Of a stretch of DNA of 64,000 nt, positions 43,462 through 54,153 are shown in pieces. The DNA comes from Pseudomonas sp. RIT-562 (GTDB lineage: Bacteria > Pseudomonadota > Gammaproteobacteria > Pseudomonadales > Pseudomonadaceae), in NCBI RefSeq assembly GCF_026241895.1, contig NZ_JAPJIV010000027.1, positions 36,295 to 100,294 of the forward strand, given 5' to 3'. The position numbers were made by a program, and so were the translations under genes. The notes below the pieces were generated by a model, which was not told where the DNA came from, did not search any database, and worked only from the letters and a program-made list of their open reading frames with translations. The number at the start of each line of letters is the position of its first letter. Position 1 is the stretch's first letter.

Positions 43462-45768
43462 ATGCTCATTCATCCAAAAGTCCATTTCAAGCCCTATACA
43501 AATGCAAGTGGCGGATGGGGATCCGCGAAATCCGTGATGAAGATACTTTGGCGGGAGCAAGCGTTAGTGAAGGCTCCCAGAGCACTTTTGAAGCAGAACA
43601 AGCCGGAAGGTTTTGCTTGCGTCAGTTGTGCCTGGGCCAAACCAGGACACCCTCATGCATTGGAGTTTTGCGAGAACGGAGCCAAGGCTACTGCCTGGGA
43701 GCTGACATCGAAGAAAACCGACCCGGCATTTTTTGCCGAACAGACTCTCAGTCAACTTCGGCAATGGCCGGATTACGATCTAGAGCAACAAGGTCGGCTC
43801 ACCCATCCCATGCGATACGAGCCAGTAGGTGATCGGTACCAAGAAACTACTTGGGAAGAAGCTTACCGCGATATCGGTACGAAGCTCAGAACGATGGAGC
43901 CCGACAGCGTAGTGTTTTATGCCTCTGGCCGAGCGTCACTCGAAACGTCGTTCATGTACCAGTTGTTCGCTAGGGCCTATGGCACCAATAACCTACCCGA
44001 CAGCTCTAATATGTGCCACGAGAGTACATCAGTAGGCCTGCAAGAAAGCATCGGTGTGCCGGTCGGTACCGTAACGCTGGATGATTTCGAGCACACCGAT
44101 TGTTTGTTTTTCTTTGGCCAGAACGTCGGGAGTAATGCTCCAAGAATGCTCCATCAGTTACAAGACGTTCGCAAACGTAACGTCCCCATAATCACCTTCA
44201 ACCCCTTGCGTGAGCGTGGACTTGAACGTTTCGTCAACCCGCAGTCACCCACCGAAATGCTAACACCGGAATCGACTGTTATCAGTACCCAGTATCACCA
44301 AGTTGCAATAGGCGGTGACATCGCAGCGATGATAGGCATTGCCAAGGCTTTGCTTGAGCTTGACGATCAAGCGCAACGCATTGGCGGTGAGGCAATACTT
44401 GATAACGATTTTATTGCCAGGCACACCGAAGGCTTCGAGGCATTCGCCCTGTCGGTTCGCGCGCATCATTGGCAGCATATCGAACGCAAATCCGGTTTGA
44501 CTCGTGGTGCACTCGAAGCGGTGGCCACCACCTATTCACGCAGCCAACGGGTGATGATGATTTACGGAATGGGTTTGACGCAGCACCGGCATGGCGTGGA
44601 AAACGTGCAGATGGTTGTCAACCTGCTATTAATGCGCGGAAATATCGGCAAACCTGGTGCAGGTATTTGCCCGGTAAGGGGTCACTCCAACGTCCAAGGT
44701 CAGCGCACTGTAGGCATTACTGAAGATCCGAAGAAAGTACCTACCGACCTGATTGAGCGGCATTTTGGATTCAAAGTGCCGCAGAAATTGGGTCTGTGCA
44801 CTGTCGACGCCTGCGAAGGCATTTTGGACGGAAAGGTACGGGGCTTCATTGGTTTGGGTGGCAATTTTCTGCGGGCTATCCCCGACACCACCCGAATGGA
44901 ACCCGCTTGGCAAACGTTGGAACTGAACGTGCAGATTGCGACCAAGCTCAATCGTACTCACTTACTGCCAGGGAAAAACACCTGGCTGCTGCCATGCCTG
45001 GGACGTATTGAAATAGACCGGCAAAACGGAACGACGCAAAACTATACCACCGAGGACAGCACCGGCTGCATCCACGGCTGGCGTGGAAACGCCGAGCCGG
45101 TTGGCCCTCACATACGGGCAGAAGCTAGCATCGTTGCCGGACTTGCCCTGGCCACCCTGCCCTCCGGTCATCCAATCGATTGGCAGGCGTGGTGCGACGA
45201 CTACTCTAGGATCAGGACGGCCATCGGCACTATTTACCCAGAAATTTTCCATGATATGGAGTCTCGGATGGCTGAACCGGGTGGATTTCATCGGCCCATT
45301 GCTGCTGCCAAGCGGGAGTGGTCGACTGAAAGTGGCAAGGCTCAATTCATCACCCCGGTCACTCTCAACGAAGATGACGACACCACGCCCGAAGTCATGC
45401 CGCGCGATGTACTGCAACTGATGACGTTACGCAGCAACGACCAGTTCAACACCACCATTTACGGATACGAGGATCGCTTCCGCGGTATCAGCGGTACGCG
45501 TGAGGTGGTTTTCATGCACCTCAACGATATCGTTCGGCTGGGATTTGAAGTCGGGGAACGGGTGTTGATCACCACGGCTGTTGAACCTGAAGTGAAACGT
45601 CAAGTAGGGCCATTCGAAATCGTTGCCTATGACATTCCAGAAGGTTGTGCCGCTGCTTACTATCCAGAATGTAATTCGCTCGTACCTCTCTGGCACCATG
45701 CCGAGCGCAGCAAGGTGCCTGCGGCTAAATCAGTGCCGGTGCGAATGAGTTCAGTACAACTGAATTGA
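43462..45768 (+). CDS. FdhF/YdeP-type molybdopterin oxidoreductase
   Basis: A 768-residue protein typical of YdeP-like oxidoreductases: an N-terminal FACVSCAWAKPGHPHALEFC cysteine region, then molybdopterin-binding domains (TTWEEAYRDIGTKLRTMEPD; CLFFFGQNVGSNAPRMLHQL; VNLLLMRGNIGKPGAGICPV; RGHSNVQGQRTVGI). The C-terminal cap has MTLRSNDQFNTTIYGYEDRF and ends with PAAKSVPVRM. There is no selenocysteine codon at the expected position. The substrate is unknown; YdeP has been linked to acid resistance in E. coli. The typical partner FdhD is not nearby. Confidence 0.88.
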   Translation: MLIHPKVHFKPYTNASGGWGSAKSVMKILWREQALVKAPRALLKQNKPEGFACVSCAWAKPGHPHALEFCENGAKATAWELTSKKTDPAFFAEQTLSQLRQWPDYDLEQQGRLTHPMRYEPVGDRYQETTWEEAYRDIGTKLRTMEPDSVVFYASGRASLETSFMYQLFARAYGTNNLPDSSNMCHESTSVGLQESIGVPVGTVTLDDFEHTDCLFFFGQNVGSNAPRMLHQLQDVRKRNVPIITFNPLRERGLERFVNPQSPTEMLTPESTVISTQYHQVAIGGDIAAMIGIAKALLELDDQAQRIGGEAILDNDFIARHTEGFEAFALSVRAHHWQHIERKSGLTRGALEAVATTYSRSQRVMMIYGMGLTQHRHGVENVQMVVNLLLMRGNIGKPGAGICPVRGHSNVQGQRTVGITEDPKKVPTDLIERHFGFKVPQKLGLCTVDACEGILDGKVRGFIGLGGNFLRAIPDTTRMEPAWQTLELNVQIATKLNRTHLLPGKNTWLLPCLGRIEIDRQNGTTQNYTTEDSTGCIHGWRGNAEPVGPHIRAEASIVAGLALATLPSGHPIDWQAWCDDYSRIRTAIGTIYPEIFHDMESRMAEPGGFHRPIAAAKREWSTESGKAQFITPVTLNEDDDTTPEVMPRDVLQLMTLRSNDQFNTTIYGYEDRFRGISGTREVVFMHLNDIVRLGFEVGERVLITTAVEPEVKRQVGPFEIVAYDIPEGCAAAYYPECNSLVPLWHHAERSKVPAAKSVPVRMSSVQLN

Positions 45769-46327
45769 GAAATTTGCGCGCAATGGTTGCCCATACAAAT
45801 GACGCTGGTCGGGTTTGTGGATACGGGCTCAAGAATCGGGGACTGAATACAGTTGGATTTGCTGAAAATCTGAGCCGCTTGCCTCTATTCGTACGTCACG
45901 CCACCCCGCCCAAGTAATTATGCATTGCCGAGCCGTTCATCATCTAGTCAGAGAAATTCCGCCGGTCGTCTGCAATGCACGAAGCGGCGAATTCAGTGCG
46001 CGGTTTTTTGTATACAGAGGCTGCATGTTCGAACGGGTAGAAAATATGGACGGCCATCGGTAGCTCTCACAGAAATTTCGAGATCCATTCCCACGACATT
46101 TGTAGTGACGACCAAGGGACGAAAGCGAGATGAACAGTAATGACCTTGTTGACGACTACAAAAAAAAGAGGTAGCGGCGTAGACGTAGTGGGAGCAACGC
46201 GCGGCGAACAGCTACCCGGGCGCAAAAAGATCTCAAGATCAGCGCTGTGAAGGTCTGTTATTAAGGCGAGCCCCTAGCCAGGTTCAGCCACATGGAGTTG
46301 ACGCGGAACGTGCGATTTTGCAAAGAC
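45769..46327. other. No supportable gene
   Basis: Short plus-strand frames (45925-46140 and nearby) look random. No RNA gene or repeat is seen. Confidence 0.35.
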
Positions 46328-47150
46328 TTACCGCGCCCGACCTTTCAAATAATGTTCAAGGGCATAACGACGACAGTGCTCCAAGTAACCTTTCTCATGA
46401 CTTCCGACCAACTGAACAACGCTCGACCACAGCCAAGAAGGTGCATCGAGCGTCTTTGATCGGCAAGCTTGCAGGTCGCCAATCCAAGAAGATCGGGTAG
46501 CCTTGTCCATCTGCCTTGCGTGAGCAATTCCAACCACTCTCGCCAGGTAACCGGCAGCAAGCATTGCATCGCGTTGGCTCAACTGATCCAGTTCTAGCTT
46601 CATGTCTTGAGGGAGCAGCTCGCGAATGAAAAATCCATGATCTAGCACACGTGCCGCCAGCATTCGATTTCCCAAGCCGGGCGAAAGAAAACGAGCGCCC
46701 TCGACGACTCGCTTACCATTATCTCTTGGCATTCCAGCTCTGGCTGCCCGAGGAGCTGCTGCAGTGATTGCCTCTTTTATATCTAGAAGGCAAAATTCTT
46801 GATCGTTTTCATCACCCACACCTAACAGCACTGCGTACCGCTTTAAGCCCAGCGAGCTGCAACCTTTTACCCAATATGCAGAGTCGAGCATTTCGACAGG
46901 GTCATCTTTTGACCGCCCTTTGAGCGAGGTAACCAGGGTATGGATTTCAGAGGTGGCGCAAAGTGCTTTTAGAGCGTCACGCTCAGCTCGGGAAAGAGAC
47001 CAAAAATGCTTACCCAAGGGAATGGTGGGACGAGTGTCCTCAATGCGCTCTTTTGCTAAGTGCTTCCACGTCCTTTGCACCGCGTTACGCATACCAGCTT
47101 TAACCTGAGCAGGTCTAGGTGGCTCTGTATCTACGTCGTCTACGAACGCT
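46328..47150 (-). pseudogene. C-terminal part of a DUF2252 gene, cut by IS21 DNA
   Basis: From about codon FVDDVDTEPPRPAQ the minus frame reads AMRNAVQRTWKHLAK-like sequence, then IPLGKHFWSLSRAERDALKA, VKGCSSLGLKRYAVLLGVG and GHEKGYLEHCRRYALEHYL-like sequence, matching DUF2252 proteins (about 400-450 residues). The N-terminal 40 percent is missing; the frame continues upstream only as out-of-frame transposase DNA. The junction is near 47150. DUF2252 has a kinase-like fold; its function is unknown. Confidence 0.75.
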
Positions 47151-48336
47151 TGGGCATGTGCTCGGTTTGGGTGGTGTGGCGGCCTTTGTGCGGTGAGCGC
47201 AGATGGCTGGCCACGCGCTGGTTGGCGTGGAAGCACTCGACGGTCTGCGCAGTCAGTCGTACTTCGAGTTGGTGCTTCACCAACTGGTACGGCACTGAGT
47301 AGTAATGGCCGTCGACCTCGACGTGGTAGTCGATGTGCACTCGCACCTTTTTCCATTCGGCGTAGACGTAAGGGTGTTCCGGCAGCGGTTGCAGCGCGGG
47401 TTGGTCGATGCTCTCGAAGGCTGCCCGGCGTGAGCCGGGCAGCTTCTTGAAGGGCTTCTGATTGAGGCGATCCAGCAGCAGCGCGATGGCTGTGTTGAGT
47501 TCGCCCAAAGAGAAGAACTGGCGGTTGCGCAGCACCGCCAGGATCCACCGCTCGACGATCTGTACGCCGACTTCGACCTTGGCTTTGTCCTTGGGTTTAC
47601 GCGACCGCGCGGGCAGTACGGCTACGCCGTAATGCTCGGCGAGGTCGCGGTAACTGGGGTTGATGTCCGGCTCGTAGCGATGCGCCTTGGTGACGCCGCT
47701 GCGCAGATTGTCCGGTACCAGGATCTGCGATGTACCGCCGAGAAAGGCGAAGCAGCGTACGTGCGAGCCCAGCCAGTCGGGCAGTTTCTGCGACCAGGTG
47801 GCCTCGGCGAAGGTGTAGCTGGACGCGCCGAGGACGGCAACGAAGATCTGCGTCTGGCGGATCTCGCCGGTTCGCCGATCAATGACCGGCACGGTCTGGC
47901 CGGCGTAATCAACGAACAGTTTCTCACCCGCACGGTGTTCCTGGCGCATGACCACGTCGACCTTGGCGGCCCAGAGGCGGTAGTGCTCGCAGAACCAGCT
48001 GTACTGGAAGCCTTGCGGATGGGCGAGTCGATACTCTTGCCAAAGCAGGGCCAGGGTTACGCCGGGGCGGCGCAACTCGGCGTGAACCCATACCCAGTCG
48101 GGCATCGGACGCTGATCGCTGGGAACGGCGGGCGGCGGTGGAAAAAGCCGCCGTTGCAACTCGGCGTCCGTTAGCGCAGACGGCCAAGTCAGGCCGCTGG
48201 CAGCAAAGCGATTGAGGTACTCACCGACGCTGGCTCGACCCACTTGCAAGCTGACAGCGACCTGCCGGGCAGATAGGCCAACCTCGAATTTGAGACGTAA
48301 CACTTCTCGAATCTTACGCATGGATAACCGCTCCAC
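47140..48336 (-). pseudogene. istA: IS21-family transposase IstA, C-terminus missing
   Basis: 398 codons from ATG 48336. An N-terminal HTH (LSMRKIREVLRLKFEVGLSA, then RQVAVSLQVGRASVGEYLNR) is followed by the DDE core (KLFVDYAGQTVPVIDRRTGE with the first D, and NPSYRDLAEHYGVAVLPARS followed by RKPKDKAKVE with the D/E region). A C-terminal beta-barrel region follows (HIDYHVEVDGHYYSVPYQLV). The last real codons are TTQTEHMPK; IstA usually runs about 100 residues further. istB is absent. The transposase cannot be functional. Confidence 0.85.
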
Positions 48337-48502
48337 GACGACCTCTCTGCTTCGATAAAAGAGGTCGATGGTAGTGAATTAATCCTGCGTTGCTGCCTGC
48401 TTTAAGGGTGGCCGGATGAGCGTGGAACGGGTGGCCGGATCACCGTGGAATCAGTGGCCGGATGTTCATGGAATAGGTGGCCGGATGGCCGTGGAATCCG
48501 CA
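47150..48502 (-). mobile_element. Truncated IS21-family insertion sequence
   Basis: One end is preserved at 48502 with the family's multiple terminal repeats. The istA gene follows, and the element stops inside istA at 47150, where a DUF2252 gene begins mid-frame. About half of the usual 2.5-kb element, including istB and the second end, is deleted. Confidence 0.82.
48407..48502. repeat. IS21 terminal repeat cluster
   Basis: Four units of GTGGCCGGATNNNCGTGGAA lie 23-24 bases apart, ending with the outermost unit at 48476-48502. IS21 elements carry such repeated transposase-binding sites at their ends. Confidence 0.85.
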
Positions 48503-48710
48503 ACCTGTTGACTACCGCGCAGCCTCAAATGTTTCAAAATATTACAGCACGTCAAAATGATTTATTTGGGCTATCCCAGTCGCGGTTGTCCGCATCGGGC
48601 ACGCATAAATGCGCTGTAAATATCCTGAACTGTTGCGAACTCAGGGCTTCTATCGATAGACCGCGTTGGTCAGCGAACGCTTGAACTTTTACTCTAAGGA
48701 GGTGCCACGC

Positions 48711-49385
48711 ATGCGCCAGCAAACCTCATTCATTTTTGATCTGGATGGGACGTTGACTGACAGCGTTTACCAGAATGTGTTTGCGTGGAAAATTGCCCTG
48801 GATTCAGAAGGCATCCCGTTGGCTATGTGGCGAATTCATAGAAAGATCGGTATGAGCGGTGGGCTGATGCTGAAGATGTTAGCCCGTGAAACCGGACTAG
48901 AGATCAATCCAGATCAGGCTAAAAGGCTTAGTGATAAACATGCCTCAGCTTACAAGGGATTGCAGGATCAGATCAGCGCCCTCCCTGGGGCCATTGAGCT
49001 TCTTGATACCCTGAACCACGACAAGTTCAAGTGGTGCATTGCTACAAGCGGAGGGATGGATACCGCAACAATAAACCTCAAGGCACTAGGTCTCGACATC
49101 GGGGACGTCAGTCTCATCAGTCGCGATGACGTTCAATATGGGAAACCTGATCCAGACCTGTTCCTCGCCGGGGCCCGCAAACTCGCTGTGCCCATAGAAG
49201 ACTGCCTAGTGATTGGCGATGCCATCTGGGACATGCTCGCAGCAAGACGCTGTAAGGCAACAGGCATAGGATTACTTTCCGGTGGCTACGACACAGGCGA
49301 GCTTGAACGTGCAGGTGCGCTGCGGGTCTACGAAGATCCACTGGCACTGCTGCAACACCTGGATGAGGTTGCTTCCCATCCCTGA
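48711..49385 (+). CDS. HAD-family phosphatase
   Basis: A 224-residue protein; ATG 48711 is preceded by AAGGAGGT, a near-perfect ribosome site that excludes the longer frame. HAD motifs are IFDLDGTLTDS (nucleophile and acid aspartates), IATSGGM (motif II), GKPDPDLF (lysine, motif III) and VIGDAIWDMLAA (motif IV). The helical cap lies between motifs I and II, a PGP/beta-PGM-like subfamily. It probably dephosphorylates a small metabolite; substrate not predictable. Confidence 0.88.
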   Translation: MRQQTSFIFDLDGTLTDSVYQNVFAWKIALDSEGIPLAMWRIHRKIGMSGGLMLKMLARETGLEINPDQAKRLSDKHASAYKGLQDQISALPGAIELLDTLNHDKFKWCIATSGGMDTATINLKALGLDIGDVSLISRDDVQYGKPDPDLFLAGARKLAVPIEDCLVIGDAIWDMLAARRCKATGIGLLSGGYDTGELERAGALRVYEDPLALLQHLDEVASHP

Positions 49386-49616
49386 TCTTTTCGGTGCAAG
49401 AAGCTTGATTTAAGGAACCCACTACCAGATGGCGGCAAACGAGTTCACCGCTTGATAGCATGATTCACGATCGATTAGAACGTATTGGTGTATTGCTCAC
49501 AGTTGACGAGCTGTACGCAGTAACGGTTGCACCAGAGTAAAACTGGCGCTCCACTTCTGTGCGGACTAGATGACCGAGTTTTACGAGGCCATCGACGCGG
49601 TAAAGTGCGTACCAAA

Positions 49617-50939
49617 TTAGATTAACTCGGCCGGCGCAGGTTGACCGACTCGAGTGCAGGCGAAAAGCAGAATTCCAACTACGATCATCGCGCCTCCGCG
49701 CATCCATGTTTCCAGACTTTGCTGACTGAGCAGTACCAGGCAAGAGACGATCGCGAGTACCGGAACCCACGTCGGCACCCGAAAGTGATTTTCCGCAACA
49801 TCGTCACGGCGCAGGATTAACACGGACAAATTGGTGCTTAGAAATACAAACAGCAGGAGTAGGACGACGGTTTCGGCCAATGTAGCTAGCGTTCCCGTCA
49901 GCGTGAGTGCGATTGCTACAAGGGTGGTAGCGATGATCGCGATCCAAGGGGTGCGTCGCTGAGGCAGCACCTTGCTTAAGACGTCCGGTAAAAGTCCAAG
50001 ACAAGCCATGCCATAAGTGAGGCGACTCGCCATTATCATCGTTAGAAGTGCGCCGTTGGCTACCGCGATCAACGCAATGAAGGCGAAGACGCGAGGTGGA
50101 ATGTTTAAACCTGACGCCCTAACCACTTCAAGAAGAGGAGCTGAGGTTGCAAGCAGTTTTTCCATGGGCAGTACGGAAGATGCAGCGACTCCAACGGCCA
50201 TGTAGACGACCCCAGCGGTTAGCAATGCGGCAAATAACGCGCGAGGGTAAACCCTTCGAACGTCTCGAATTTCTTCTGCGAGATTGGCGGATGTTTCGAA
50301 TCCTACAAAGGAATAAAACGCGAGCAATGCCGCCCCTAAGACCGCCAACATCGGGCTCACCCCGGGCTTGAATTCCAGGCTACGACCCAAATCTGCTTCG
50401 CCCGTTCGGAAATACCAAGTAGCTGCAACAACCACTAGAATAAGACCTAACAGCTCAATAACCGTCATTACCAAATTTGCTCCCAAGGACTCTTTGATTC
50501 CCCTTGCATTCAGGAGCGCGATCACCAAAAGAAACAGCGAGGCAGCAATGTGGGGTGGAACGTGGATGAACGCCGCTAGGTAGTCTCCGGCAAATGCCAG
50601 CGATAAGCCCGCCGCGCTAGTTACAGCCGCAGAGAGCATGCAAAAGCCTACAAGAAAAGAGATTAGCGGTGACCGGAATGCTTTCTCAGCGAAGACCGAA
50701 GCGGCGCCCGCATGGGGATATTTTGTCACCAACTCCGCGTAGGAACCGGCAGTTAGCATCGCGAAAAACAAAGCGATGAGCAGCGGCACCCAGATCGCTC
50801 CGCCTACCTCTCCCGCAATCGTCCCGGCGAGAGCATAAACCCCCGCCCCGAGAACATCGCCAAGAATAAAAAGAAAAAGCATCGGGCCGGTGACGGCGCG
50901 ACGCAAAGAAGTTTTGGGTGTAGTGCTCTTCACATTCAA
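49617..50939 (-). CDS. APC-superfamily amino-acid permease
   Basis: A 440-residue protein with about twelve membrane segments. The first has the APC signature ILGDVLGAGVYALAGTIAGE, and AFYSFVGFETSANLAEEIRD matches the conserved TM6 and following loop. It imports or exchanges an amino acid or amine across the inner membrane. It stands alone, with a LysE-type exporter remnant upstream. Confidence 0.85.
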   Translation of the reverse strand: MNVKSTTPKTSLRRAVTGPMLFLFILGDVLGAGVYALAGTIAGEVGGAIWVPLLIALFFAMLTAGSYAELVTKYPHAGAASVFAEKAFRSPLISFLVGFCMLSAAVTSAAGLSLAFAGDYLAAFIHVPPHIAASLFLLVIALLNARGIKESLGANLVMTVIELLGLILVVVAATWYFRTGEADLGRSLEFKPGVSPMLAVLGAALLAFYSFVGFETSANLAEEIRDVRRVYPRALFAALLTAGVVYMAVGVAASSVLPMEKLLATSAPLLEVVRASGLNIPPRVFAFIALIAVANGALLTMIMASRLTYGMACLGLLPDVLSKVLPQRRTPWIAIIATTLVAIALTLTGTLATLAETVVLLLLFVFLSTNLSVLILRRDDVAENHFRVPTWVPVLAIVSCLVLLSQQSLETWMRGGAMIVVGILLFACTRVGQPAPAELI

Positions 50940-51120
50940 CGTCCTGTCTTTAGGTTGCGATAGCCAGTTATCGGATAGCTAAGGTGGCTTCACTCTTGAG
51001 TAATGGAAATTCGCGCATGATTAAAGTTCATATATCTTGCCAGCGGGGGGGCAAGAAGAATCGATTCAAATACAAATGAGCTGGAGCAGGTACGTGCAAA
51101 CTGAGGCTCGATACGTACGC

Positions 51121-51363
51121 CTACACATAAAGTCGTCTGGCAGCTGCCAACATGGCTGCAGCTCCCAACATGACCACCCCAGTTATGCTGTTGTAAATCG
51201 CTAGTTGCCTAGCCGCAGCGTTGGGGGTTCGAATCATGCTGCCCGCGAGCGCCCAACCAGTGGCAGCGATTAGCTCTACAGATATGTAGATCGCACTAAG
51301 AATAAGCAATTGGTTGATCATCGACACGCTCGAGTCCTCCGCCACAAATTGGGCCCCGGCTTC
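51121..51363 (-). pseudogene. C-terminal remnant of a LysE/RhtB exporter
   Basis: AQFVAEDSS, then LLILSAIYISVELIAATGWA and YNSITGVVMLGAAAMLAAAR, matches the last 75 residues of LysE/RhtB amino-acid exporters. The N-terminal two thirds are absent. Confidence 0.7.
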
Positions 51364-51753
51364 GATGATCACCTCACTCAATTTTTGCCGTTTTTCACTT
51401 TCGGATGGAATATCGGGGGCTTGTTTTCCGGAAGCTTTGTTCTGCGGTCTGCCGAGCTCAGGGGAATTGTTCCCTTATAGTTGAAACCAGCATTTCGCTC
51501 TGCTGCCGTGCCAACTCAGCTGCTTGCCTCTGCTTCCACTATCCCCGCTCCAAGTGGTGAAGACCCTTACTTCGGCGAAAACGAGCACCCATTTTCTTTA
51601 ATTACAAACGACATTAGTGCCATCTGGCTGCAGCCCGGCGGGCGTCGCGGTGATACATCTTACAAAGATTGGTATCGCCCCTAGGCAATCTTGTTAGGCC
51701 TTCCACGCATGCGTTACAAAAGCTAAGTCAGTTCTCATGTTCATGAGTCCCAC
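51364..51753. other. No supportable gene
   Basis: A plus-strand frame (51481-51684) has no ribosome site. Nothing else is seen. Confidence 0.35.
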
Positions 51754-52146
51754 TCAACCTTTGAAGAATACTGCGATTTTGTTCCCGACAGGATCGCGAA
51801 GGTAAGCAACATAGAAGTCATTGGTATATGCCTCTCGGATACCAGGCTCGCCTTCATCTGCCCCGCCATGCGCGAGTCCAGCGGCGTGAATTTCATCTAC
51901 CGTCGCCCTGGAATCTGCCCGTAGCGCCGGCATGATGCCATTCCCCGCCGTAGCGAGTTCGCCGTTGTAGGGTCGAGCAATATGAATGCTTCCTGGCCCA
52001 TTGGATTTGTCCACGGTCTCGGGAAGCGAGAAACAAAAATGCCCCTCGGATAGCTCTTTCTCATATTTGAGTGGTGAAAGGATAGCGTCGTAAAACCGAG
52101 CAGAAACTTCTACATCGTTAGCACCTATGAACAGATAGCTGAGCAT
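51754..52146 (-). CDS. VOC/glyoxalase-family protein
   Basis: A 130-residue protein starting MLSYLFIGANDVEVSARFYD at 52146 after GGAGAGGA. One betaalphabetabetabeta pair at each end; the C-terminal NDFYVAYLRDPVGNKIAVFF is the usual second half, with metal-ligand-like histidine and glutamate positions only partly present. Single VOC proteins act in detoxification or antibiotic resistance; the substrate is unknown. Confidence 0.85.
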   Translation of the reverse strand: MLSYLFIGANDVEVSARFYDAILSPLKYEKELSEGHFCFSLPETVDKSNGPGSIHIARPYNGELATAGNGIMPALRADSRATVDEIHAAGLAHGGADEGEPGIREAYTNDFYVAYLRDPVGNKIAVFFKG

Positions 52147-52950
52147 GGATTCCTCTCCCATGGGTCGTCATTGAATCAATGGAAATCAAATTTCCCCTTT
52201 ATTAATCGGACATCGAGAAGAACACCAAATGCAATTTTTATGCACCGAGGCTGAGGAACTATTCCTCACCAACAGTATGACTGAGCCACAATTTCCAATA
52301 ATGCAGCTTTTAAACCTTGGACATCATGCCCTGACCAGGAATTGACCCTGTCACCTTAAGTAGACAGTCGAAAGCTGATCAATCCGAGTGGTGAATTTCT
52401 GGCTCTACTCGGCGCATCCGCCACCCAGGATGGGCGGGAACGCTCGCCATACGCAGTGTTCCGTGCCCCATCGCTCGTTGATAGAGTCCTTTTTGTCACC
52501 GTATGGCGTACGTTTTGTAAGCATCCTGTCCTAAATCTTCAATCTCGCGACCACGCCTGCACCGGTGCGTCCCACCTACCAATGCTCGGTTCACCAGAAA
52601 ACTAGGTGTCACCTGTTCAGTTTGTCTGCCTGTATCCACCACTCAACGAAAATACCCATACAAAATACCTCTAAAGCAAATGACGGTGCAGCGGAAGCTC
52701 TCACCCTACTGCTGCAAACCTGCATGCTACATGGGCGGCTATAGAAGAGGAGATTGCCTTTTTGAAAACGAAGCGGTTATCCCCGCAGCCAACGTAAATG
52801 CAGCGTTTAAAAACTGGAAAAAATGCGCCAGGAATCACGGACGCGATCCTGCGAATAAGTCAATCATAGGCTCCCGACCTTGTTGGCCTTGTTTCTCGCT
52901 TTCCCGGGAGACATTATGATCGAACCAACGTCGCCAGATAAGGATTTGCA
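52147..52950. other. Largely gene-free
   Basis: A short plus-strand frame at 52680-52919 contains a protein-like NEAVIPAANVNAAFKNWKKC but has no clear ribosome site and a poor start. The remainder shows nothing identifiable. Confidence 0.35.
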
Positions 52951-53223
52951 ATGTCGGCCTACAAGGCGGTTGCCGTGCTCAGAGTTGCAGTGGTGATCTC
53001 CACCGCAGCTTATTCCGCCTATTTTGTAGGAGAGCAAATCGAATACCTGCATCAAAAGATTTCGCCCGCTACTACAGATCTAGATCTCTCAACCGAATGG
53101 CCCAACACGGAAATGGCTCTCCCAAAATTGGAAGACCACTTTTCCGGCCGCTTACAGACGACATCTCAATTGACGCTAATCGATTTTTCTACCGAAAAAG
53201 AGGTGATCCTCCTATCACGATAA
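52951..53223 (+). CDS. Small membrane-anchored hypothetical protein, 90 aa
   Basis: ATG 52951 follows AAGGA by eight bases. The N-terminal hydrophobic segment AVLRVAVVISTAAYSAYFVG could be a signal anchor; the rest is polar. A terminator follows at 53273. The family is not recognised. Confidence 0.55.
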   Translation: MSAYKAVAVLRVAVVISTAAYSAYFVGEQIEYLHQKISPATTDLDLSTEWPNTEMALPKLEDHFSGRLQTTSQLTLIDFSTEKEVILLSR

Positions 53224-53272
53224 TTTCACATTTGCAGATGTACAGTCGCATCAGCTCCTTCAGTAATTCCTG

Positions 53273-53299
53273 GCCCGCCCCCATCGCGGGCTTTTTTTT
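53273..53299 (+). terminator. Rho-independent terminator
   Basis: GCCCG and CGGGC with a nine-base loop, followed by eight T, 50 bases after the 52951 gene. Confidence 0.8.
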
Positions 53300-53604
53300 G
53301 TTCCGAAAATAGGACTTTATTACGAACCGTCCTTCCAGCGCTTGTACAGGTGAGTGAAGCGGACGTGGTCGTGAAGTGTCTACTCAGCAAGTCCAGACAC
53401 TGCAACGTCGAGATAGCCAAATGACTTCCCCTCCAAAGCGAGAAAGATAGCGATTACTTGAAACGCTTATTTAGGAAAACCCAAGCTTTTAAAGCTAGGT
53501 AGGTTGCCGAAAATGCAAGCTTGGCTAAGCTCGCAATAGGTTTATGAAGCCAGGCTGGTCAGGAAGACAGGCTGGGTAGTGCTTGCTAATCGAGAGCAAC
53601 GGAA
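53300..53604. other. No gene seen
   Basis: Intergenic. It should contain the promoter of the SH3-domain gene; no clear boxes. Confidence 0.35.
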
Positions 53605-54132
53605 ATGCGCAAGAAATCTCAGTCATGGTTTGTACCACTCCTGATTCTTTTCGCTGTCCTATGGGCGATAGGCAAGAAAGACATACCTCCAAATCAGGAT
53701 CAACCCACCGCCACCAGCACTCCGAATACATTGGCCTCTATGCCGCCGGCTTCTTCGCCCTCACCGGCTTCCTCGGTTGATCAATACGTAAGCGCAGACA
53801 AGCTCAATATCCGAGATCAACCAGGCGGAAACATTATCTCCACGTTGAGCCGTGGAGACAAAATTCAGGTCTTCGAAAAACGGGATGATTGGGTGCGTAT
53901 CAGCATCGATGGCCAACCTGCGAAATGGCTTTCTTCGAAAAGCGTTTGTAGCGGATCGAACTGCTACATCGCCTCTAAACCGAAACCCTCGCCTTCGCCA
54001 GTACAACCAACCCGGAGGCAGATTCCAGCATACGGATCTTCCTGCCCTTGTTCATCTGGAAACATTTGCATCGGGCCAAGAGGTGGTAGGTACTGCATTA
54101 CTTCTGGCGGGAACAAGCGTTATGGCATGTGA
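53605..54132 (+). CDS. Exported or membrane-anchored SH3b-domain protein
   Basis: The 175-residue protein has an N-terminal membrane anchor (KSQSWFVPLLILFAVLWAIG) and a proline/serine-rich linker, followed by a bacterial SH3 domain, residues about 60-115 (YVSADKLNIRDQPGGNIIST; DKIQVFEKRDDWVRIS; KWLSSKSVC). A small C-terminal cysteine module follows (SCPCSSGNICIGPRGGRYCI). SH3b domains bind cell-wall peptides; the end module resembles short basic domains found in phage-type and secreted proteins. Confidence 0.78.
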   Translation: MRKKSQSWFVPLLILFAVLWAIGKKDIPPNQDQPTATSTPNTLASMPPASSPSPASSVDQYVSADKLNIRDQPGGNIISTLSRGDKIQVFEKRDDWVRISIDGQPAKWLSSKSVCSGSNCYIASKPKPSPSPVQPTRRQIPAYGSSCPCSSGNICIGPRGGRYCITSGGNKRYGM

Positions 54133-54153
54133 TTTTGCCTCAATGAAGATCCG

